6,545 nucleotides of DNA from an uncultured Phycisphaerales bacterium (lineage in GTDB: Bacteria > Planctomycetota > Phycisphaerae > WQYP01): positions 1-6,545 of the forward strand of contig CALCHA010000644.1 in the NCBI GenBank assembly GCA_937901265.1, in the 5' to 3' direction. The notes below the pieces were generated by a model. The model worked only from the letters and a program-made list of their open reading frames with translations. It made no database searches and was not told where the DNA came from. Of this stretch, positions 1 to 5,195 are shown piece by piece. Numbering within the stretch: the stretch's first letter is position 1; every line of letters starts with the position of its first letter. Position numbers and translations under genes: made by a program.

Positions 1-1
1 G

Positions 2-1780
2 GCCTTTTCCCGCTTCGTGAAGCTGCCGCCGGTCGAGCCCAAGAAGGTTCCCGAGATCGTCCGCTTTGAAGCCATCCAGCAGATTCCCTTTCCGCTGGAC
101 CAGGTGAACTGGGACTTCTACAAGTTCCAGGCGCCCGATTCCCCAGACGTCGAGGTGGGCATTTTCGCGATGAAGAAGGACCTCGTCGAAGAGGTCCTGG
201 CGAACTTTTCCGCCGTCGGGATGGCGGTGCAGGGGGTGCAGCTCTCGCCGCTGGCGGTCTACAATGCGGCGGCTTACGACAACATGAGCGGGGACAAGGG
301 GGCGGTGCTGGTGGACATGGGGGCCGACCACACCGATCTGGTGGTCATCGAGCGTGGCCTGATCTGGATGCGTTCGATCAACATCGGCGGTTCTCACTTC
401 ACTGATGCGCTCTCGAAGTCCTTCAAGCGGCCTTTCGACAAGGCGGAAGAACTCAAGAAAAACGCGATGCAGTCCAAGTATCAGAAGCAGATCTTCCAGG
501 CGATGCGCCCGGTATTCGCCGATCTGGTGGCCGACATTCAGCGGTCGATCGGCCACTATTCGTCAAGCCACCGCGACAGCCGGCTGGACGTGGTGGTGGG
601 GATGGGCAATCCGTTCCGTCTTCCGAACCTGCAGAAGTATCTGCAGCAGGAACTGAAGATGGACGTCATTCGCGTGGACAACTTCAAGCGGGCCAATGCC
701 GAAAGCAAGATTGCCCCGGCGCTGAACGACAACATTCTGTCCCTGACGGCGGCGTATGGCCTGGCGATTCAGGGGCTGGGCCTGGCGACGATCGACACGA
801 ACCTGCTGCCGGTGGAAATCGCCCGCAAGATGATGTGGAAGAGCAAGCAGCCCTGGTTCATTGCCGCCGCGGCACTGATCGTGCTGGGCGTGGTGTCGCT
901 GGGAGCGCGGTATTACGGCGCGAGCTCGGCGTACGACGCCATGGAGAACGGCGAGCAGCACAACAAGAACATGCTGGTGCAGGGAGAATTCGCTGCCGCC
1001 AAAAACAGCTTCACCAAGATCACCGATGCCTCGATCAAGAGTGACCAGCAGACGGCGGAGAGCTTTGTGAAGCTGGCGCAGTACCGGGCGCTGTGGCCGC
1101 AGTTGAACGAGGACATTCTGAGTTCGCTTCCGCAGGCTCATGGCAAGCCGGGGGGGCCGGCGATCGTGATCGAGAAGATCGACTCGACGTTCATGCCGGA
1201 CCTCAATGCGACCGCAGCCGGAAGCACGGCAGGCGTGGCACCGGCCGCTCCCGCTCCGGCCAAGGCCGCAGCCAACGGGGCGGCGCCGCCGCCCGATTCG
1301 CCGCGAGGATTCCTGGTGACGATCACCGGTTACGTCACGCCGCCCACCGGTCCGAGTGATCGGCCGCGCTACACGGTGTTGAAGGATGATTTTGAAGACG
1401 TGCTGCTGAACAAGGCCAAGCACGAGCATGGGAACACGAAGCCCTATTACTTTGTGCCCAGCGAATCGATGTCGACGGGCCAGAGCATTCTCCCGCCGGC
1501 GGGTGGGACGACCGCAACGACGGCGGCCGGGCCGTGGGGGGCGAGCAAGACGGGGGCGTACTGGGATCTGTTCGTGCCGGCGATGGCGGGGGTGAAGCCG
1601 CCGCCGCCGGTGTTGCCGGGGACGCCCACGATGGGCGGCGGCCTGGGGGGTGCGATGAGCGCCCAGGCGGCCAAGGACATGGGCCCGGTGGATGCGTTCA
1701 GCCCGCCGGACGAATCGGGTCCGAAGCTGATGTACAACGCCTACCAGTTCACCTTCACGTTCAAGGCGCATGTGAAGTGA
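2..1780 (+). CDS. pilM: Type IV pilus assembly protein PilM, fused to a PilN-like membrane segment (5'-truncated)
   Basis: This is an actin-like ATPase of the type IV pilus inner-membrane platform. The frame is open from base 2, so the gene is cut by the window edge and the GTG at 17 is internal. Residues are numbered from that GTG. The start (KLPPVEPKK, then QIPFPLDQVNWDF) is the usual PilM block near residue 80-110, so roughly 80 residues are missing. D100-M-G102 to T106 fits the phosphate-binding DxGxxxT loop, followed by SINIGG (120-125) and AEELK (143-147). G195-M-G197 with LPNL fits the second nucleotide-site strand. After AAYGLAIQGLG comes N262-L-L-P265, the PilN-type motif that PilM binds in other systems. 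A membrane helix (about 280-297) follows, then a helical stretch ending in LSSLP (368-372), an Ala/Pro linker (397-428) and a beta-rich tail. PilM assignment is firm; calling the C-terminal part PilN-like is inference from motif, helix and gene order. The next gene lies 58 bases downstream. Confidence 0.88.
   Translation, partial: AFSRFVKLPPVEPKKVPEIVRFEAIQQIPFPLDQVNWDFYKFQAPDSPDVEVGIFAMKKDLVEEVLANFSAVGMAVQGVQLSPLAVYNAAAYDNMSGDKGAVLVDMGADHTDLVVIERGLIWMRSINIGGSHFTDALSKSFKRPFDKAEELKKNAMQSKYQKQIFQAMRPVFADLVADIQRSIGHYSSSHRDSRLDVVVGMGNPFRLPNLQKYLQQELKMDVIRVDNFKRANAESKIAPALNDNILSLTAAYGLAIQGLGLATIDTNLLPVEIARKMMWKSKQPWFIAAAALIVLGVVSLGARYYGASSAYDAMENGEQHNKNMLVQGEFAAAKNSFTKITDASIKSDQQTAESFVKLAQYRALWPQLNEDILSSLPQAHGKPGGPAIVIEKIDSTFMPDLNATAAGSTAGVAPAAPAPAKAAANGAAPPPDSPRGFLVTITGYVTPPTGPSDRPRYTVLKDDFEDVLLNKAKHEHGNTKPYYFVPSESMSTGQSILPPAGGTTATTAAGPWGASKTGAYWDLFVPAMAGVKPPPPVLPGTPTMGGGLGGAMSAQAAKDMGPVDAFSPPDESGPKLMYNAYQFTFTFKAHVK
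854..910 (+). other. Transmembrane helix inside the PilM-PilN-like fusion
   Basis: Residues about 280-298 (numbered from the GTG at 17) run WFIAAAALIVLGVVSLGA, hydrophobic and flanked by KSKQ on the N-terminal side and RYYG on the C-terminal side. The Lys residues before it and the cytoplasmic PilM fold upstream suggest an inside-to-outside orientation, putting residues 300-587 in the periplasm. Ordinary PilM proteins are soluble and end near residue 350 with no such helix. Confidence 0.8.
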
Positions 1781-1826
1781 GCGTGACCGAAGCGGTTTTG
1801 ACCAAGCGATTTCCCCCGACCTTCCC

Positions 1827-1831
1827 GGGAG
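1827..1831 (+). promoter_or_regulatory. Ribosome binding site of the PilO-position gene
   Basis: GGGAG lies 7 bases before the ATG at 1839 and supports that start. The 58 bases between the upstream stop (1778-1780) and this ATG show no obvious terminator, in keeping with co-transcription. Confidence 0.6.
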
Positions 1832-1838
1832 CCCTGAG

Positions 1839-3194
1839 ATGAAATTTGTAAAAGCCAATGCGGTTCTGGTGGTTTGCGGCGCGGTGGTGCTGCTGGCGCT
1901 GGTCGCGATTTACTGGCCACTGAGCACCACCAAGGCGGCGCTGCTGGAGAAGGCCAACACTCGGCTGACGGAGGCCAAGTCGCTGCAGGCGATGTCGATG
2001 CAAATCAACATCCCCTTCGGCCCCCCGCCCTTCAATGCTCCGCCCACCCAGGAAATGGCCAAGGCCAAGCTCACCGTGCAGCAGCGGATGAAGGAGCAGG
2101 CCCAAAAAATCACCGAGCTGGCCGCCAGGGACAACCAGCGCGGGCGGCTGGTGCCGGGCTCCAACCCGCCGGTGCCCCTGCTCAACGACAAGCCTGAGCC
2201 GCATTTTCTGCCGCAGATCGACCGCAGCGGCAACCCGTTCGGCTTTAAAGAGGACTACAACCGCCTCTTCCCCACGTGGATGGCCGCACTGGCCGGACGG
2301 GCGGACATCCATCCCATGCCGCCGACGATGCAGGAGCTCACCACCCTTTATGACGTGACGATGCACGGTGCCGGGGGTGGCGGAGGCATGATGAACGCCA
2401 ATGACCCCGGCAGCCTCGATGCGAAAAACAACTTCTTCGCCGGCCAGGTCAGTGAACGGGCCAACAGCCTCCGGATGTATGTCGATGATGACGCCCTGCT
2501 GCGGGACCGCGAATGGGCGGACTCGGCCAACCAGCCCACGGCCGACGAAATTTTTCAATCCATCGTCGAGTCGTGGCTGCAGAAGGACATCATCGCCGCC
2601 ATCAACGATGTCAACGGTTCGTCCAAGAACGTCGGCGATTCCCCGATCAAACGCCTGCAGCGAATTGCCATTGGCGGCGATGCGGATAACGCCGGCGGCT
2701 TCGCTGGCGGTGCCAAGGGCGGTCTCTTCCTCGAACCGATCAATGCCGTGGAAAACGCAGCACCGCCCGCGAACAACGGCATCGACCTCAGCCGCACGCT
2801 GACCGGGCATGTGGGCGGCGGCAGCTATGACACCGTATTGGTGGGGATCACGGTGTACATCGACCCGGCGGCGGAGAACAAGTTTTACGATGCGCTCTAT
2901 CGGCAGAACAACGGCTACACCGTGCTGAACGTCCGCACGACGACGGTCGACCCCTTCGACGCCGCCGCCACAGGATTCCTGTATGGCAAGACGCAGGTGG
3001 TGCGGAAGGACATCCTGGTGGAGGCGCTGTTCTTCCGTTCCTGGCTGGTGCCGCTGATGCCGCCGGATGTCAGAGATGGCAAGACTGTCCTGGGCGGACA
3101 TGGCGCCCGCCCGTCAGCACCGGCCAATCCCAACAGCACCGGCGGCGGCGGTGGTGGTGGCGGCAACAATCCGGTCGACAACCAACTGTTTTAA
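1839..3194 (+). CDS. Bitopic periplasmic protein in the pilO position of the pilus operon; family not recognised
   Basis: This 451-residue protein is of unknown family. It has a short basic N-terminus (MKFVK), one membrane helix at about 7-26 and then, presumably in the periplasm, amphipathic helices at about 33-55 and 70-105 (AKAKLTVQQRMKEQAQKI) that look coiled-coil-prone. A glycine patch lies around 178-188. A helical block contains ESWLQKDIIAAINDVN (244-259) and SPIKRLQRIAI. A compact beta/alpha region (about 317-412) begins LSRTLTGHV, with VGITVYIDP, YTVLNVRTTTVDPFD and FFRSWLVPLMP. The C-terminus is a low-complexity tail with eight consecutive Gly. One N-terminal helix, a coiled coil and then a small mixed domain is the PilN/PilO plan, and it sits where pilO normally lies. 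At 451 residues, however, it is more than twice the usual PilO length (about 200). The PilO-like role is inference from topology and order, not from a sequence match. Confidence 0.8.
   Translation: MKFVKANAVLVVCGAVVLLALVAIYWPLSTTKAALLEKANTRLTEAKSLQAMSMQINIPFGPPPFNAPPTQEMAKAKLTVQQRMKEQAQKITELAARDNQRGRLVPGSNPPVPLLNDKPEPHFLPQIDRSGNPFGFKEDYNRLFPTWMAALAGRADIHPMPPTMQELTTLYDVTMHGAGGGGGMMNANDPGSLDAKNNFFAGQVSERANSLRMYVDDDALLRDREWADSANQPTADEIFQSIVESWLQKDIIAAINDVNGSSKNVGDSPIKRLQRIAIGGDADNAGGFAGGAKGGLFLEPINAVENAAPPANNGIDLSRTLTGHVGGGSYDTVLVGITVYIDPAAENKFYDALYRQNNGYTVLNVRTTTVDPFDAAATGFLYGKTQVVRKDILVEALFFRSWLVPLMPPDVRDGKTVLGGHGARPSAPANPNSTGGGGGGGGNNPVDNQLF
3139..3165 (+). repeat. GGC/GGT codon run (polyglycine tail)
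   Basis: A short low-complexity tract of GGC and GGT triplets gives eight consecutive glycines about ten residues before the end of the pilO-position protein. It is probably a flexible tail and could vary in length between strains. Confidence 0.6.
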
Positions 3195-3234
3195 GCTCGC
3201 CCCCCGGACCCATCCGGCCAACCCCCTTTGCGGT

Positions 3235-3238
3235 GGAG
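3235..3238 (+). promoter_or_regulatory. Ribosome binding site that decides the start of the pilP-position gene
   Basis: GGAG ends 6 bases before the ATG at 3245. An in-frame GTG at 3233 overlaps this site, and no purine-rich site stands at the right distance before it, so the ATG is the better start. The 50 bases after the upstream stop hold nothing else that I can see. Confidence 0.6.
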
Positions 3239-3244
3239 AACAAC

Positions 3245-4879
3245 ATGAACGTCAAAGGCATCAACCCTTTCGAGCGGCATGTGGAAAAGATCGTCCTTGC
3301 GGTGGCGGCCGCCGGCGCGCTGTACCTCGGCTGGCTGGCTCTGCAACCCGTGCAGATAGTGCCCGAAGACGGCGGCGAGCCGATTGCCATCAATAACATC
3401 GAAAGTGATGTGGCCAAGTCGCTCGATCAACTTGCGCAGAAGCGCGACGCCAGCCGCAACGTCAATCTGAAGTTGAACATTCCCGACTTTGTGCGCGACT
3501 ACAACCAGGTGGCCAACCAGAGCCCGCTCAATGCGGCGCTGGTCAGCGCGGCCGTGCCCCACTTCGCGCCGCTGCAGGCACCGATCACTCCGGGCGCTGC
3601 GCAGGCTGTCAATACGTTCGCCGTGGTAACGCCGACGGCACCCGATCCGATTGATCTGGTGGCGACAGCACACCGTGAGGTCGTGCTTGTTCAGGCACCA
3701 GGCCAGGCCGCCGCGCCCATCGGGCAGCCGCCGGTGGGGGCCCGCAAGGACATGGCCTGGGTGGAGATCGACGGCGCGATTCCGCTGGCCGACCTGGTGA
3801 AGGCGATGAGCAACCCGGCCCTCAAGGCCAATCAGCGGCTGCCACAGAACCTGCAACGGGCGGTGGTGGTGAAAGTGGAAGTCCAGCGGAGGCCACAGCG
3901 TGGCGATGGCACCTGGGGGGACTGGCAAAACGCTCCGGCAAGCGCGGCCAGCAAGCCGCTCACGTTGCCCGACTGGTCGAAGCTCAGCGACGCGGAAGTG
4001 ATGCAAGCGGTGGCAGCGATCGAACAGAATAACAAGCAGGTGCTGCAGCCCGATTACTACTCCAACGCGCCGACCCCGGCACCCAGTGCCGGAATGCCCC
4101 CGGCGGGCGGCGGAGGGCCGGCAGACCCCACGATCATGGCCCCGCAGGTGGATGACCAGCTCGGAGGCTTCGGGCCGCAGCAACCCCAGCCGCAGCAGCC
4201 GCAGAACCGGCCCGGCGTGAATTTGAATCCGGCGGCGATGGCGCAGCTGGCGGCCGTGCCGTTCAAGTTTTTCGACGATTCGATGGAGGCGGGGCACATT
4301 TACCAGTATCAGGTGCGGGTGCTTTATTACAACCCCACTTACCGCTTCAAACAGGGCTTGGCGACCCCGGCGATGCAGAGCGAGCCGCTGATCGCGTCCA
4401 ACTGGGTGCCGGTGCCTCAGGCCGTAAATGTGCGTGGCGACTTGTACTTTTTTGTGACCGCGCCGCTGGGCAGCAGCGGGGTGATTCCCAAGGCGGGCGT
4501 CCGGGTGTTCAAATGGACCGGCGGTCAATGGTATCGCGGGGAGTGGACCGTGCAGGCAGGCCAGGCCGTCGCCGGCTCCATACCGCTGGTGGACAAGCGA
4601 ACCAGCATGGACGTCGACACGCCCTACACGGTGGTGGACGTGATCCCCGGCCCCAATGGGCGGGAACAGGACGTGATTTTGCGCGGCCCCAAGGGCGAAC
4701 TGATTCAGCGGAACTCGAAAGCCGACCTGGCCGATCCGGAATTGAAAAATCTCGAGGATTCCGCAGTCAAGCCGCCCGTGACGGCGCCCCCGACGACTCG
4801 ACCTGCGATTCGTCCTCCCGTTACGCCTCGTGGCGGCAACCAGACGCCTGCCGGCGGCTTCCATGACGACCAGCTTTGA
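3245..4879 (+). CDS. Bitopic periplasmic protein in the pilP position; Pro/Gln-rich linkers and beta-rich C-terminus; family not recognised
   Basis: This 544-residue protein starts at ATG 3245 (an alternative GTG at 3233 would add four residues). The N-terminus INPFERHVEKIV leads into one membrane helix (about 16-33), with the rest probably periplasmic. Residues 34-270 contain helices and a beta-rich part (MAWVEIDGAIPLADLVKAM, then VVVKVEVQRR). Residues 273-335 are a Pro/Gly/Gln-rich linker (PQQPQPQQPQ). A beta-rich domain follows from 338: V-P-F-K-F-F-D-D, then an A-G-x-x-Y-x-Y-x-V-R strand (349-358) and YNP (362-364), which resembles a fibronectin-III-like sandwich. A C-terminal part (VDKRTSMDVDTPYTVVDVI, GELIQRN) is followed by a second Pro/Thr-rich tail. 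There is no lipobox, so it is not a classical PilP lipoprotein. Its place between the PilM/PilO-position genes and the exported secretin-position gene suggests it links the inner-membrane platform to the outer-membrane channel. That role is inference. Confidence 0.8.
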   Translation: MNVKGINPFERHVEKIVLAVAAAGALYLGWLALQPVQIVPEDGGEPIAINNIESDVAKSLDQLAQKRDASRNVNLKLNIPDFVRDYNQVANQSPLNAALVSAAVPHFAPLQAPITPGAAQAVNTFAVVTPTAPDPIDLVATAHREVVLVQAPGQAAAPIGQPPVGARKDMAWVEIDGAIPLADLVKAMSNPALKANQRLPQNLQRAVVVKVEVQRRPQRGDGTWGDWQNAPASAASKPLTLPDWSKLSDAEVMQAVAAIEQNNKQVLQPDYYSNAPTPAPSAGMPPAGGGGPADPTIMAPQVDDQLGGFGPQQPQPQQPQNRPGVNLNPAAMAQLAAVPFKFFDDSMEAGHIYQYQVRVLYYNPTYRFKQGLATPAMQSEPLIASNWVPVPQAVNVRGDLYFFVTAPLGSSGVIPKAGVRVFKWTGGQWYRGEWTVQAGQAVAGSIPLVDKRTSMDVDTPYTVVDVIPGPNGREQDVILRGPKGELIQRNSKADLADPELKNLEDSAVKPPVTAPPTTRPAIRPPVTPRGGNQTPAGGFHDDQL

Positions 4880-4913
4880 GTGCAATGCGGGCAGGTGAAG
4901 GTCCGCTTTAATG

Positions 4914-4936
4914 CTTTGCGAGGATTTTTCCTAAAG
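4914..4936 (+). terminator. Weak hairpin after the pilP-position gene
   Basis: AGGA (4921-4924) pairs with TCCT (4929-4932) over a TTTT loop. The stem can extend by CTTT (4914-4917) with AAAG (4933-4936) if the intervening GCG bulges out. No T-tract follows and the stem is AU-rich, so it is at best a leaky terminator or an mRNA-end structure 35 bases after the stop. Confidence 0.2.
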
Positions 4937-4942
4937 AAACCC

Positions 4943-4971
4943 TTGCGGCCCTCTTCACTCGCTTTTAGGAT
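4943..4971 (+). promoter_or_regulatory. Candidate sigma-70-type promoter for the secretin-position gene
   Basis: TTGCGG (4943-4948) and TAGGAT (4966-4971) are separated by 17 bases. The match is 3 of 6 to TTGACA and 4 of 6 to TATAAT. Transcription would start near 4978 and leave a 5' leader of a little over 200 bases. The sequence match is weak; the support is the ideal spacing and the placement in the only long gap of the locus. Confidence 0.3.
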
Positions 4972-5086
4972 AGCCCCAGCTTGGCCTCGGTCTCGGCCGC
5001 GGCAAGGCAAACAGGGATGGCAAATACAAACTTCGTGGAACAGGTGGCAGTGGTGGCGAATTCCTGAGATCTTTTTACCCGGGCTT

Positions 5087-5116
5087 CCCGTGCGCTCTAT
5101 CACGTCCGCACACGGG
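5087..5116 (+). repeat. Inverted repeat CCCGTG...CACGGG in the leader of the secretin-position gene
   Basis: CCCGTG (5087-5092) is the exact reverse complement of CACGGG (5111-5116), with an 18-base loop. Two more pairs form if two bases bulge out. No T-run follows, so it is not a standard terminator. It could be a leader structure or chance in GC-rich DNA. Confidence 0.25.
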
Positions 5117-5182
5117 TCATCTGGGTTCCGTCAGGACACGCCTTCACCTTTCACTCGACACATGCCCTCAGGTTCGTGCGGT

Positions 5183-5188
5183 AAGGAG
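5183..5188 (+). promoter_or_regulatory. Strong ribosome binding site that decides a TTG start
   Basis: AAGGAG lies 7 bases before the TTG at 5196 and is the best Shine-Dalgarno match in the window. Together with the signal peptide that begins exactly at that TTG, it fixes the start. The first in-frame ATG is 13 codons later and would remove the basic N-region of the signal peptide. Confidence 0.8.
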
Positions 5189-5195
5189 TAACGCC

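Larger units (their letters stand above)
4880..5195 (+). other. 316-base intergenic region upstream of the secretin-position gene
   Basis: This is the only long gap in the locus. An open frame of 103 codons crosses it, but it has no ribosome binding site and is rich in Trp, Arg and Pro with no domain-like pattern, so I do not call a gene. The gap holds a weak candidate promoter (4943-4971), two weak inverted repeats (4914-4936 and 5087-5116) and the ribosome binding site of the next gene. It is locally richer in A/T runs than the coding DNA near 4900-4970. No tRNA, riboswitch or clear terminator was seen. Confidence 0.5.

Noticed and set aside
563..1858. Long minus-strand open frame (431 codons) opposite the pilM gene
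   Set aside because: Its translation is dominated by Arg/His/Gly/Pro, as expected for the antisense of GC-rich coding DNA. No domain pattern or ribosome binding site was seen, and it lies over a confident + strand gene.
1761..3101. Long minus-strand open frame (446 codons)
   Set aside because: Antisense shadow of the pilO-position gene with His/Arg-rich composition. The + strand frame has a membrane helix, coherent domains and a ribosome binding site.
3191..4885. Long minus-strand open frame (564 codons)
   Set aside because: It mirrors the whole pilP-position gene, is His/Arg-rich and has no recognisable motif. It stays open because of high GC and codon-position bias.
4978..5010. GC-rich inverted repeat around GGCCGCGGC as a possible terminator
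   Set aside because: The stem is broken by a mismatch or bulge after four pairs and no T-tract follows, so it is likely chance in GC-rich sequence.
4880..5191. Possible small gene of 103 codons in the intergenic gap
   Set aside because: No ribosome binding site stands before its ATG/TTG candidates. It is rich in Trp, Arg and Pro without pattern and runs right into the ribosome binding site of the next gene.
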